The position numbers were made by a program, and so were the translations under genes. Shown in pieces: positions 48,725 through 60,611 of a stretch of 64,000 bases of DNA (position 1 is the first letter of the stretch; every line of letters starts with the position of its first letter). The stretch is from Litoditis marina (taxonomy: Eukaryota > Nematoda > Chromadorea > Rhabditida > Rhabditidae): positions 23,596,639 to 23,660,638 of the forward strand of contig OZ038436.1 in NCBI GenBank assembly GCA_964036275.1. The letters are read 5' to 3'. The notes under the pieces were generated by a model. It did not search any database. It was given only the letters and a program-made list of their open reading frames with translations, and was not told where the DNA came from.

Positions 48725-51700
48725 TACTCTTAGTACCGCAAGGGAACAGTCGCCGACACTAGAACGCCGGATCTGGGGTAATAGCCGCAGGTCCAGAGTT
48801 CACTTCAAGCTTCCCGCTGTGATGGAAGTCACGAGCTAGACGCGGGTTAAGCAACAAGTGTTTGGGTGGAGGATATACTCTTAGTACCGCAAGGGAACAG
48901 TCGCCGACACTAGAACGCCGGATCTGGGGTAATAGCCGCAGGTCCAGAGTTCACTTCAAGCTTCCCGCTGTGATGGAAGTCACGAGCTAGACGCGGGTTA
49001 AGCAACGAGTGTTTGGGTGGAGGATATACTCTTAGTACCGCAAGGGAACAGTCGCCGACACTAGAACGCCGGATCTGGGGTAATAGCCGCAGGTCCACAA
49101 TTTACTTCAAGCTTCCCGCTGTGATGCAAGTCACGAGCTAGACGCGGGTTAAGCAACGAGTGTTTGGGTGGAGGATATACTCTTAGTACCGCAAAGGAAC
49201 AGTCGCCGACACTAGAACGCCGGATCTGGGGTAATAGCCGCAGGTCCACAATTTACTTCAAGCTTCCCGCTGTGATGCAAGTCACGAGCTAGACGCGGGT
49301 TAAGCAACGAGTGTTTGGGTGGAGGATATACTCTTAGTACCGCAAGGGAACAGTCGCCGACACTAGAACGCCGGATCTGGGGTAATAGCCGCAGGTCCAG
49401 AGTTCACTTCAAGCTTCCCGCTGTGATGGAAGTCACGAGCTAGACGCGGGTTAAGCAACGAGTGTTTGGGTGGAGGATATACTCTTAGTACCGCAAGGGA
49501 ACAGTCGCCGACACTAGAACGCCGGATCTGGGGTAATAGCCGCAGGTCCACAATTTACTTCAAGCTTCCCGCTGTGATGCAAGTCACGAGCTAGACGCGG
49601 GTTAAGCAACGAGTGTTTGGGTGGAGGATATACTCTTAGTACCGCAAGGGAACAGTCGCCGACACTAGAACGCCGGATCTGGGGTAATAGCCGCAGGTCC
49701 AGAGTTCACTTCAAGCTTCCCGCTGTGATGGAAGTCACGAGCTAGACGCGGGTTAAGCAACGAGTGTTTGGGTGGAGGATATACTCTTAGTACCGCAAGG
49801 GAACAGTCGCCGACACTAGAACGCCGGATCTGGGGTAATAGCCGCAGGTCCACAGTTTACTTCAAGCTTCCCGCTGTGATGCAAGTCACGAGCTAGACGC
49901 GGGTTAAGCAACGAGTGTTTGGGTGGAGGATATACTCTTAGTACCGCAAGGGAACAGTCGCCGACACTAGAACGCCGGATCTGGGGTAATAGCCGCAGGT
50001 CCACAGTTTACTTCAAGCTTCCCGCTGTGATGCAAGTCACGAGCTAGACGCGGGTTAAGCAACGAGTGTTTGGGTGGAGGATATACTCTTAGTACCGCAA
50101 GGGAACAGTCGCCGACACTAGAACGCCGGATCTGGGGTAATAGCCGCAGGTCCAGAGTTCACTTCAAGCTTCCCGCTGTGATGGAAGTCACGAGCTAGAC
50201 GCGGGTTAAGCAACGAGTGTTTGGGTGGAGGATATACTCTTAGTACCGCAAGGGAACAGTCGCCGACACTAGAACGCCGGATCTGGGGTAATAGCCGCAG
50301 GTCCACAGTTTACTTCAAGCTTCCCGCTGTGATGCAAGTCACGAGCTAGACGCGGGTTAAGCAACGAGTGTTTGGGTGGAGGATATACTCTTAGTACCGC
50401 AAGGGAACAGTCGCCGACACTAGAACGCCGGATCTGGGGTAATAGCCGCAGGTCCACAGTTTACTTCAAGCTTCCCGCTGTGACGCAAGTCATGAGCTAG
50501 ACGCGGGTTAAGCAACGAGTGTTTGGGTGGAGGATATACTCTTAGTACCGCAAGGGAACAGTCGACGACACTAGAACGCCGGATCTGGGGTAATAGCCGC
50601 AGGTCCACAATTTACTTCAAGCTTCCCGCTGTGATGCAAGTCACGAGCTAGACGCGGGTTAAGCAACAAGTGTTTGGGTGGAGGATATACTCTTAGTACC
50701 GCAAGGGAACAGTCGCCGACACTAGAACGCCGGATCTGGGGTAATAGCCGCAGGTCCAGAGTTCACTTCAAGCTTCCCGCTGTGATGGAAGTCACGAGCT
50801 AGACGCGGGTTAAGCAACGAGTGTTTGGGTGGAGGATATACTCTTAGTACCGCAAGGGAACAGTCGCCGACACTAGAACGCCGGATCTGGGGTAATAGCC
50901 GCAGGTCCACAGTTTACTTCAAGCTTCCCGCTGTGATGCATGTCACGAGCTAGACGCGGGTTAAGCAACGAGTGTTTGGGTGGAGGATATACTCTTAGTA
51001 CCGCAAGGGAACAGTCGCCGACACTAGAACGCCGGATCTGGGGTAATAGCCGCAGGTCCACAGTTTACTTCAAGCTTCCCGCTGTGATGCAAGTCACGAG
51101 CTAGACGCGGGTTAAGCAACGAGTGTTTGGGTGGAGGATATACTCTTAGTACCGCAAGGGAACAGTCGCCGACACTAGAACGCCGGATCTGGGGTAATAG
51201 CCGCAGGTCCACAATTTACTTCAAGCTTCCCGCTGTGATGCAAGTCACGAGCTAGACGCGGGTTAAGCAACGAGTGTTTGGGTGGAGGATATACTCTTAG
51301 TACCGCAAGGGAACAGTCGCCGACACTAGAACGCCGGATCTGGGGTAATAGCCGCAGGTCCAGAGTTTACTTCAAGCTTCCCGCTGTGATGCAAGTCACG
51401 AGCTAGACGCGGGTTAAGCAACGAGTGTTTGGGTGGAGGATATACTCTTAGTACCGCAAGGGAACAGTCGCCGACACTAGAACGCCGGATCTGGGGTAAT
51501 AGACGCAGGTCCAGAGTTCACTTCAAGCTTCCCGCTGTGATGCAAGTCACAAGCTAGACGCGGGTTAAGCAACGAGTGTTTGGGTGGAGGATATACTCTT
51601 AGTACCGCAAGGGAACAGTCGCCGACACTAGAACGCCGGATCTGGGGTAATAGCCGCAGGTCCAGAGTTTACTTCAAGCTTCCCGCTGTGATGCAAGTCA

Positions 51701-52598
51701 CGAGCTAGACGCGGGTTAAGCAACGAGTGTTTGGGTGGAGGATATACTCTTAGTACCGCAAGGGAACAGTCGCCGACACTAGAACGCCGGATCTGGGGTA
51801 ATAGCCGCAGGTCCACAGTTTACTTCAAGCTTCCCGCTGTGATGCAAGTCACAAGCTAGACGCGGGTTAAGCAACGAGTGTTTGGGTGGAGGATATACTC
51901 TTAGTACCGCAAGGGAACAGTCGCCGACACTAGAACGCTGGATCTGGGGTAATAGCCGCAGGTCCAGAGTTCACTTCAAGCTTCCCGCTGTGATGCAAGT
52001 CACAAGCTAGACGCGGGTTAAGCAACGAGGGTTTGGGTGGAGGATATACTCTTAGTACCGCAAGGGAACAGTCGCCGACACTAGAACGCCGGATCTGGGG
52101 TAATAGCCGCAGGTCCACAGTTTACTTCAAGCTTCCCGCTGTGATGCAAGTCACAAGCTAGACGCGGGTTAAGCAACGAGGGTTTGGGTGGAGGATATAC
52201 TCTTAGTACCGCAAGGGAACAGTCGCCGACACTAGAACGCCGGATCTGGGGTAATAGCCGCAGGTCCACAGTTTACTTCAAGCTTCCCGCTGTGATGCAA
52301 GTCACAAGCTAGACGCGGGTTAAGCAACGAGGGTTTGGGTGGAGGATATACTCTTAGTACCGCAAGGGAACAGTCGCCGACACTAGAACGCCGGATCTGG
52401 GGTAATAGCCGCAGGTCCAGAGTTCACTTCAAGCTTCCCGCTGTGATGCAAGTCACAAGCTAGACGCGGGTTAAGCAACGAGGGTTTGGGTGGAGGATAT
52501 ACTCTTAGTACCGCAAGGGAACAGTCGCCGACACTAGAACGCCGGATCTGGGGTAATAGCCGCAGGTCCAGAGTTTACTTTAAGCTTCCCGCTGTGAC
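48725..52598. repeat. 151-bp tandem satellite array, right block (~26 copies)
   Basis: Same monomer and orientation as the left block. It starts mid-monomer at TACTCTTAG and ends mid-monomer at GCTGTGAC. The last copies share private variants (GAGGGTTTGGG and CACAAGCTAG), so right-end monomers were homogenised locally. Confidence 0.97.
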
Positions 52599-53189
52599 TT
52601 TTACGGCAACTATTTCAGCCGTGTATTACTTTATTGAGAGAATTACAATTTCACACACAAATCATGTATCAACCGTAGAAGGACTGTCCGTAGTGCATGG
52701 GTGAGCTTAGTTACAAGCTCATGCAGTCCGCCAGACAGATACCGCGGCGAGCGGGGATCGAACCCAGGTCTGTGGAGCGACAGCCGGACGCTAACCATTC
52801 GACCACTCGGCCCCCCATTATTATTTATAACAAATGGATACGAGGTATAGCTCTCGCCATTCCCACTGAGAATTTTACAACGTACCAATCAATTTCAAAG
52901 CTCTTTTCACCGTGTTGTAGGCTTGGTAAAACTTGGTTAGCAGATATTTTCAGAGATTTCAGATCTTTACACTTTCAAATGCTTCAGATATAGTCAACCG
53001 GAATATCATTTTTAGCGCTATAAATCTAAGTTTAGACAGAAAGATCGCTGCGATGTAGTTTGGTTGGCAATCACGGCACAAACTTTTAACGTATGTCTCA
53101 TGGCAAATTTTTTTATTAACAGTGTACGTGAAATGTGTTTTTGTGTGTAAAATGTTTGATGCTCGATTGGAACTTTGGTTGCATTTCAG
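52599..53189. other. Right flank of the satellite
   Basis: Non-coding; contains the tRNA-like SINE described at 52,723-52,817 and then unique AT-rich sequence up to a splice acceptor at 53,189. Confidence 0.5.
52723..52817 (-). mobile_element. tRNA-derived SINE-like sequence
   Basis: On the minus strand: GGCCGAGTGGTCGAATGGTT (A-box region) and, 30 nt on, GGTTCGATCCCCGC (consensus B box). Acceptor-stem pairing is poor and the tail runs on past the tRNA part, so it is a SINE or tRNA pseudogene, not a working tRNA gene. Confidence 0.65.
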
Positions 53190-53462
53190 GGAAATGCTGC
53201 TGTTAAGGTGGGAACCTCAGCACTCTGCTCGTCAGTAGGAGGCTGCAGGCTGGCAGCATGTTAGAAGGCGACAGCCGATCCACGGGAGAACCTGAGGACC
53301 GCCTACAACGTTACATCGGATGGTAAGGGTTGGTTGATCAATCAGCTCATCAGTTAGTCGTTATTGAGAATCAATTGTAAACACTTTTTGATGCGCAGGG
53401 AACGCGAAAAGCGGGAAAAGGTGCTGAAACGTGCTAAAACGCGGCGCATTCATGGCATATGA
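53190..53462 (+). CDS. Candidate exons right of the satellite (uncertain)
   Basis: An acceptor at 53,189 and a donor at 53,323 (GGATG|GTAAGG) bound one exon; an acceptor at 53,398 opens a second that ends at TGA 53,462. Read from an internal ATG at 53,261 the two join in frame as MLEGDSRSTGEPEDRLQRYI followed by a basic tail (KREKVLKRAKTRRIHGI), 42 residues. An in-frame stop blocks the other frames of the first exon. It may be a small gene or the 3' end of one starting at 37,673; I do not recognise the product. Confidence 0.3.
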
Positions 53463-55759
53463 GAGTGCTCCGATACATAACTCACTTGTTTTCAACTTGC
53501 CTCGTTTGTATGGTAGGTTCAGATCTATCAATCGATCTCCACATGCTTTTAAACACTTTTGAATGTATTATAAATATAATTGACCTAGGCTGCATAGTGA
53601 AAGTACTCCCCGTTTGCAATTTGACCTTCCGTATTGTTTTGCATAGGGCACTTCCTGGGTTCTTTCGGCGTCTCAGTTGGGTTTAGCATGTTTTCTGTAT
53701 TAATACCTGCTTCTTTTCAATGTTTGGTTCAATAAATATTCTACTCTATTTCATTCTATATTGATCATTCCAGATAACTTGCAGCCGTTGATCAGACGAG
53801 ACACCGTCTATGCTCGATGCGCTCTCCCACGCACCTAGGCACGCCTACACGCAACTGGCTAGAACTACGGGGTAGGGAATTCAGTAATGTACTAGTATAT
53901 AAGTGCTTATGGCGATTGTTTGTAGTGTCCAATACGGAAGGGAAGTTTGTGATGGTAATTGATAGCTCATATTATATTATACACACTTCAAGAAGTTCCC
54001 CACGTGTTGGAGTATTGTAGTGGAATTGTCTACAAGATGCCATTCGAAAGATTATTTCCATTTATTCCAGTTTGGTTCAGATTTTTCTAGTAGAACCTTC
54101 AATGTGACCCCCTCTTCCTATTTTGACTTATTTCAGTAGAAATGTGAGAAATTTTGTCTTTAGAATGCAGCGGGACCCATCTAGCCTCTAATGTGTACCC
54201 GCAACATCCCCGCTAAGACTAGGTCCAGTTAATATGGTTTTAGTTCAGATACCCGCCAGCTGCGATGAACTGCAGTCTGATTAATTTCTGCCAGCTGCAA
54301 CCAATTGCCAGCCCCACCGAGTTTCGTCCTCTTCTCAACATCAGATGGTTGGTTCAAGAACAACCTTTTTTGTGAAATGGTGAACGTTAGAGGAATATTC
54401 TTTCGTATCATTAGTGTGTACTGTTCATAACTTTTTGTTTACTTAATTTGATTGAGCTTTCCACATATTTTATTTTTTGATGTAGCTGTAGTTCACTCAG
54501 ATATTAGCTTTACAATGCGTGATTCAGATACCAGTCGACCGCGATGAGCTGCAGTGGGATCGGCTGTCGCCAGCTGCACCCCCCATTGCCAGCTGCACCG
54601 AGTTCCGTCCTCTTCTCAACATCAGATGGTGGGTTCAAGAACATCCATTAAATTACTTAGTGACATAAGAATTAAACCGTTTATCAATAAGTAGAATCGG
54701 GCGCAGCGCGGAGCGCTGCGCAGATTAGTTTTTGTTCAGAGGTCTGCAGACATTCCAAAACAGTTTATTACATTTTTCTTCAAAGTACGTCGACCATTTT
54801 ATTAGATATTTGCATGAATCACTGAAAAAGCAATACGTCTACAACACATTAAGTTCACGTTCTAAGTGAAGTTTGTTGAGAGGAGTTAGAGGGCCCAACG
54901 TCTCGCAAAAATGGCTTCCGTGCGAGGCGGCGGCGGCGGCGACAAAAGTGTCCACCTCCTCAAATCTCGGCTTAGTTTCGCTCCAACTTATTCCAAAAAT
55001 TCTTACATTGCTGAAAAGATATAAAAAAGTTGAGGTATACGTATTTTTCAAGTATGTCTGCAATTTGAATATTACGTGTGAGAGGGCCGAAAATGGTCTC
55101 GCAAAAAATCATGGATAGACCGGTTTCGTGAAAATAAAAATGAAAGAAGAGTTTGACGTGTAGTAGGAAGACGTTTTCCAATGAAGAACTCATGACAGGC
55201 GGGTATAGCTTGGTTTTCACTCCTATTCACATGTCTGAATGGCGGATTGGAATTTGGAAAGTAAAGATTAGTTTTGGATTGAAACGTGTACAAGAAATAT
55301 GAAAGAAGTCCAATAAAAATATTTTGAGGAAAAGGCTAATCTCGCTTTTCTTGAAAAAAAACAGAGTGTAAGCTAGATCATTGTGAGTCGCAGTCAGAAG
55401 TTGTCTTTTCCGTAACAAAAAACGCGGTATTATTTTTTTTCTGAAATTTTTAATCGAGCGAGATTAGCCTTTTCCTCAAAATATTTTTTTTGGACTTCTT
55501 TCATATTTCTTGTACTCGTTTCAATCCAAAACTAATCTTTACTTTCTCTTTACACCCGTTTTTTATACTAATCAATACATAGTTTATCGAGTTTTTCTGA
55601 AACAAATAGAATATTTATATTTCTAGAACGTTCTAGTTTCTAGAACGTAATTTCATATTGAAACAGTGGTCTGCGTTTGTTTGGATAACCTATAATGTTC
55701 ATATATATGCATTTTGTATCGTTGTTTCTTGTTTTGTTCCTATATGTCTGTTCACTTAG
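53463..55759. other. Stretch without a clear gene; duplicated segment and foldback
   Basis: Contains a ~120-bp direct duplication (54,247-54,365 and 54,527-54,645; shared GTCCTCTTCTCAACATCAGA), a small GC-rich hairpin near 54,712-54,732, and an inverted repeat at 55,258-55,545. A possible exon DNLQPLIRRDTVYARCALPR at about 53,774 has splice acceptor but no linked frame. Confidence 0.5.
55258..55545. repeat. Inverted repeat, ~90-bp arms
   Basis: Left arm 55,258-55,347 (AAAGTAAAGATTAGTTTTGG start) is complemented by 55,456-55,545 with few mismatches, around a ~108-bp spacer. Looks like a foldback element or an inverted duplication. Confidence 0.8.
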
Positions 55760-56536
55760 GTTGATGGCCGGTTGACTCGTGTACTCGGCCCTCCTGAACA
55801 TCTTCGCGATCCTGTCGAGAAACTGGAGGACATCAGCTGGATATTAACCGACGGTTGTATTTATTTTGAGAGAGAGAGATTAAAAGAGAGAAGCTATTGG
55901 GAAAAGGGAAAGAGAGAAAGGGAAAAGGAGAGATAAACAAGATTGGTGAAGGGGAAGATACGGAAAGGAAATGAGGAAGGTGGTGATGATGGAAGGAAGT
56001 AAAAGGGAGGAAGAATGTAAAAAAGAACAGGGATGGACGAGGGAGAAAAGGAAAAAGGTAGGAACCCTGCGCACTGATGGGGTGCAATTACTGTTGCATG
56101 CATGATATGTGTTATTCGCATGATTTTGTCCTGTGATGTTGCTATGTCTGTTTGAATCCTGTGTTCTGCCATGAGCTCTTCGAAAATGGCATTTTCTTTC
56201 ATCACTTTTAAGGTTGTTTCTCGGTGGAAGGAAGTAAAATGGAGGGAGTGGAGACAATAGGAAGTAAGGACGGAAAAATGAGAGAGAGAGGGAGAGAGAG
56301 AACGAGAGAGAGAAACGTGAGTGGTGTTGAGTTGTTTAGTTTCACCTTCACCTCGATCGTTATTAGAGAATGAGAGAGTGTGTCTACATCTAATGTCTAG
56401 TCCCTTTTTAATCAAGATTACGTAGTGTTGGTACGGTTTTCGCTTCATACTGTATAATGTTCATTTGCAGGAGCCTGACTATGCAAGGAAGAAGGCTCAA
56501 CGAATACTAGTTGTGGCGCAAACGCGCTTGTTTTGA
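55760..56536 (+). CDS. Candidate terminal exons of an unidentified gene
   Basis: Exon 55760-55853 (acceptor TTCACTTAG) reads VDGRLTRVLGPPEHLRDPVE then KLEDISWILTD. Exon 56471-56536 (acceptor ATTTGCAG) reads EPDYARKKAQRILVVAQTRL then F and stop; AATAAA follows at 56,635, so a + strand gene does end here. The two exons do not join in these frames with a standard donor, so an exon is missing or one is wrong. No family recognised. Confidence 0.35.
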
Positions 56537-56788
56537 TATGCGTTTTGGTTGGGCAAGGTTTCGTGCAGAAGTATCAGTTCGAATTACTCAGTAATATTTT
56601 CGATTGCGTTTTGATTGAATGATCCCGCCTTTTGAATAAACCATTTGGGATTGCACTCTGTTCTCTGTATTATGAAGTATAAAGTAGAGCCCGATACACC
56701 ACAGGTCAATCCGACCTTGCTTGATTTACAAAATATGTTTTGGTTCTATTTTGAAGTTGTTGAGTTACCGGGAAAATACGTATATTTC

Positions 56789-56792
<4 letters not shown>

Positions 56793-56856
<64 letters not shown>

Positions 56857-56896
56857 TTCTCTCTCTCTCTTTCAAACGCTTCGCTCCTATCTCGAG

Positions 56897-56951
<55 letters not shown>

Positions 56952-56974
56952 CTGTCTCCCCCCCCCTCTCTCTC

Positions 56975-57046
<72 letters not shown>

Positions 57047-57053
57047 CCCCCCC
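56793..57053. repeat. Clustered (CT)n microsatellites
   Basis: Three long CT tracts (about 56,793-56,870, 56,900-56,948 and 56,983-57,043) with short breaks and a C run, ending beside the inverted DPNYQT fragment. Confidence 0.95.
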
Positions 57054-57061
57054 CATATCGA

Positions 57062-57815
57062 CTATAGGACTGTAGGATGTTCAAAGTTCTTGTCGTTCTC
57101 ACTTAGATCTCGACCCAATATACCTGAAACAGCATCATTTAACTCATTCATTTTTTCATTTTTATTTCAATCCTCACAGTTCTTTCCCCCCCCCCCATAT
57201 ATCCAAACCAAAACGGTATTCTGTCCCTACCTGCCATAGCTGCCCCAGCCGCCTTTGGGGGCGCTGCCCCAGCTGCCCCAGCTGCCCCACCCGCCTTGTC
57301 TGCCCCAAAACAGTCGCCCTTCACACCCGCCAACGTCTGGTAGTTAGGGTCGTGGGTTACTGGAAAGACAGTATGTTACATGCCAACCTGCCATGGGAGG
57401 AGGTGCTCCAGCCGGTTGCTTGGCCGCTCCTGCAAATATAACAACTCAGTTGATAAAACATTGTACTAAATCAGTGGTTGAGTTGAACTGAATCTCACGA
57501 AATTACAAGTAAAACATTCTCAGAAGCTCTAAAAGCTACTCAGACTAAAGTGAAGAGTAGCGAAGCCTAGAAGTAGGACTTAAATATCGGTTAATCAGTA
57601 GATCAAAATACAACTGGTGATACATCTGAGTCACCAATTAGATCAATCAAACTCAAAACTTGTTTCTGCTTTTTCAGTTCCGGTCGAAATTCTTCAGTCG
57701 ATGAACAACCCTTGTTGGAATGTGAACTGACCTTTTTGGGACCTCCACACGAGAGTAGAGAGGCTGTAACCACGACGACTGGTGCAAATTGAAGTATAGT
57801 CAGTGCCAAATTTAT
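57062..57815 (-). pseudogene. Inverted 5' fragment of a DPNYQT gene
   Basis: Minus-strand pieces: leader exon about 57815-57732 (hydrophobic run FAPVVVVTASLLSCGGPKK then a donor), a 42-nt exon 57429-57388 (KQPAGAPPPMAG), a 129-nt module exon 57359-57231 (THDPNYQTLAGVKGDCFGAD and an Ala/Gly linker). The next acceptor (57,124) aligns with that of the paralogues, but what follows is unrelated sequence (ILGRDLSENDKNF to a stop at 57,062), then CT satellite. No ATG precedes the leader; a tRNA-like SINE sits where the start should be, and the leader and 42-nt exon differ in phase. I read it as a truncated, probably dead copy, though transcription is possible. Confidence 0.7.
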
Positions 57816-57829
57816 TAATTTCTGTCTCT

Positions 57830-57905
57830 CGCCGGAATCTAACCTGCGACCAAAAGATTTGTAGCAGGGCGCTAACCACTGCGCTATTAGAACACATAAC
57901 CGGTA
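57830..57905 (-). mobile_element. tRNA-like SINE remnant at the start of the inverted DPNYQT fragment
   Basis: Minus strand holds TAGCGCAGTGGTTAGCGCCC (A-box type) and, ~35 nt on, GGTTAGATTCC (one-base variant of the B box). It abuts the hydrophobic leader exon at the place where paralogues have their ATG. Confidence 0.55.
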
Positions 57906-57939
57906 AGCTTGGGAATCAAAACGTCTATTCTTTGGCAAA

Positions 57940-58270
57940 AGTTAGCTCGTCGCGCCAAGTATGAAATGTATATATGCTCTCTGGCGCCGGGCGCGGGCGC
58001 CCAAAAACCACTATTGGAAAAACTACCGAGCCGATTTAGCTGAAATTTGAAACATGAGTTCTAATGCAAAATTTAGCCCGTCGCGCCAAATATGAAATGT
58101 ATAGCTCCTCATTGGTGCCCGGCGCTGGCGCCAAAAACGGCAAAACACTATTTATCGTCAACTAAAATGTTGAACACTGATAGAAATTGAATAATTTGGT
58201 GGAAAGTGTGAAAGTCTTTTTCAAAACTGAAATTTTTCTTCTGGCGCTCGAACCGGGCGCCAGATGGCGC
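57940..58270. repeat. Imperfect duplication of GGCGCC-rich segment
   Basis: CGTCGCGCCAA-TATGAAATGTATA is followed by a GGCGCCGGGCGC-type block twice, ~117 bp apart, with a third GGCGC-rich block at 58,240. No coding signal. Confidence 0.6.
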
Positions 58271-59051
58271 CAAAACCCAAACTCACGACAGCGTCAATGG
58301 AATCGTCTGAAATTCGGTACACTAAATAACTATCGCATGGCAAATTCTGTCCTTCGTCCTGTTTTCATTTTCCTGTTTCGTCCTGTTTTCATTTTCTCAG
58401 AGGGGTTCAACTGATGATGACCCAACCCTCTGAGAAAACCCAAAACCGTCTTGAATCAGGGTCGAAACGGTTTTGAGTACATCTCTTACTGAGCACATTA
58501 ACCTAATCATACCACCATCCAAAAGTCCTAGTGACACAATTATATTTTGTTCAAATAAAATAACCTGACAATTGAATAGTTTGAATATTGCTCCAATCAG
58601 TAATTGACACATGTAGTGTGTACTGGTAGCTCAAAAACCTAGAAAATTTCGTTTCGTTCTCGCGCCAGACGCGTGTGTCAATTGACGCAGGAATGAAAAA
58701 AAGTTTCAACGAAGGTTTCTGATGTGGTATTGGAAATAATGGCTATATTGTAAGTGAGTTGGTGTCTCTAATTGTAGATTTGTCAATGGCGCCAATCCCC
58801 ATCGCTTATCGCCGCTAAAAGCGGTGTACATGTCAATCGGAACGTTTAGCAGTTTTGTCAAGTTGTTGATAGTCACACACAGAGCCAGTAACTTGCGGTA
58901 TATTACAACACCAGCAATTTTATGGTCTGCATTCGGCTTAGTGCACACACAAAACTGAGACTTACATAATAATATATTGAGTTCACAAGATCCACTCTGT
59001 GAATAGGCAATATAAGATGTTGTAGGAGTACAACTAGCAAAAAGAGAACAA

Positions 59052-59420
59052 TTAGTAAAAAGTGGGGGAACCAGCAAATGTGTGAGTTGTGTTTGGTTCG
59101 ACCTCGATATCAGCAAAAAGTGAACGATACGAGTTGCTGTGATACTGTAGCAGAAGTACTCTGCAAAAATAGAACAATACAAATTTTGCACAATGGTTCA
59201 CAACGCACGCATGTCGTCAAAGTACACATGAAATACCCTTCGGCAATTTCTGAAATATCATGCGGGCTTCGTGAACCATTGTGCAAAATTTGTATTGTTC
59301 TATTTTTGCAGAGTACTTCTGCTACAGTATCACAGCAACTCGTATCGTTCACTTTTTGCTGATATCGAGGTCGAATCAAACACAACTCACACATTTGTTG
59401 GTTCCCCCACTTTTTACTAA
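59052..59420. mobile_element. Long near-perfect foldback element
   Basis: Arms of ~155 bp (59,052-59,207 and 59,266-59,420) are almost fully complementary; both ends read TTAGTAAAAAGTGGGGGAAC or its complement. The ~58-bp spacer contains the unpaired CATGTCGTCAAAGTACACATG. Typical of a non-autonomous foldback transposon, or of a hairpin RNA locus. Confidence 0.88.
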
Positions 59421-59827
59421 TACTTCTTCATTCCTGCGCTAGCTGGTATTCTGAAATAACCGGAGTGACAGACTGAACATCCGAGATTAAAATATTTTTG
59501 TAAGACATGATGATGACGTTTTCCTTTTTTTTCAATTACGTCAATCTTACAGAAAAATTTACAAGTTTCCATATTTGTTTCCGGCTCTCTATTACAATAG
59601 CTCGAAAATATTTTGACAAAGTGTGTATGGAGGATAATGTTTAAAATTTGAAGGATTCTGCGCATTTCGGAGGGTGAGCGTCACATATGGGTTGAGATTG
59701 AAATTTACAACATGAATAAACTCGGGGAGGAATAGAAAAAGCTTGTTCCTTGCCCGACAATCTTTTTTCTCAAACTCCCAGATGTTCGAATTTTGGTGAG
59801 GGCAGGAAGGCTATACCTAAACATCCA

Positions 59828-60304
59828 TTAAAGGGACCGTTCCTCTCTAATTTGGGGGTTCGAGCTGATCAGTCGATGTTGTTCACATTAAAAACCAAAA
59901 TCATTCATATATGTGTCAACTTCCTGTCTTACTCCGTGTTCTCGAAAATGTGGCGCGACCACGCGCACGTATATACACCGCCGAGTTCACCTATGTACAA
60001 AATTTTCAAAATGTCCATAAAATTACGGAACCATATTCGAAACATGGCCGTATATACCCACCCATATGATATCTGTGAAAAAGATTTCTAAATCTCATGA
60101 AAACTACAAAGCAGTGATAGATTAAGGATGGCTGCATTACAGTAACCCAAATCCTGTTGGCTTCTATTGTGCTTCGTAAAAATGTGATTTTTTGAACTTT
60201 CTGTACGTAAGGTATAAACTTTCATCTCAAATCAGAAAGAATGACTTTTTTCATTTTTCAAAAATTACCTACATTGCACATTATAGAGGTACGGTCCCTT
60301 TAAC
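59828..60304. mobile_element. Non-autonomous DNA transposon with AGGGACCGT ends
   Basis: Left end TTAAAGGGACCGTTCCTC and right end GAGGTACGGTCCCTTTAA are complementary over ~17 bp with one mismatch. TTAA borders suit a TTAA- or TA-targeting superfamily. About 475 bp, no transposase. Confidence 0.75.
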
Positions 60305-60611
60305 CTCGCTCTGGGGGAATGAATACAATAATATTGTTTTGCGGCCCATTCCAAGTCTCGAATTATCCGAGTTCGAGGGCATTTTTTCCAGTTCTAGAAG
60401 CCCAGCCTCTCTGTTGGTGGCGAGCTGTGGAGGGGCAGAAAGCAATTGTACATGTTTCCCACTGTTTTCACGGAGAATCTTCCCAGACGTTCGGAAACGT
60501 GTTCCGTTTACCGCCTCGGAATTCCGTGTCAGAAGTTGGTTTCCCGTCAGTCTGCCTTCTTCCTTTCTTTCATTTCATCTATCTTTGATCCAGCAGCAGG
60601 TGTGCGGAAAA

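Larger units (their letters stand above)
58271..60611. other. Spacer upstream of DPNYQT gene B, with two mobile elements
   Basis: Unique sequence plus the foldback element at 59,052-59,420 and the TTAA-flanked element at 59,828-60,304. The longest frames here fall within those elements and have no recognisable domain. The gene B promoter should be between 60,305 and 60,611. Confidence 0.5.

Noticed and set aside
38096..52598. 62-codon minus-strand frames in every satellite monomer as genes
   Set aside because: They repeat with the monomer, start without ATG, and the 151-bp period breaks the frame; composition of the satellite explains them.
38096..52598. Satellite as a 5S or large-subunit rRNA derivative (GTTAAGCAACG; AGTACCGCAAGGGAA)
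   Set aside because: The matches are only 11-15 nt and the flanking sequence does not follow rRNA.
56645..57239. Long Ser/Leu or Glu/Arg frames over CT and GA tracts
   Set aside because: Translations of microsatellite only.
59750..60091. 113-codon frame upstream of DPNYQT gene B
   Set aside because: It crosses the left end of a non-autonomous transposon and has no recognisable domain.
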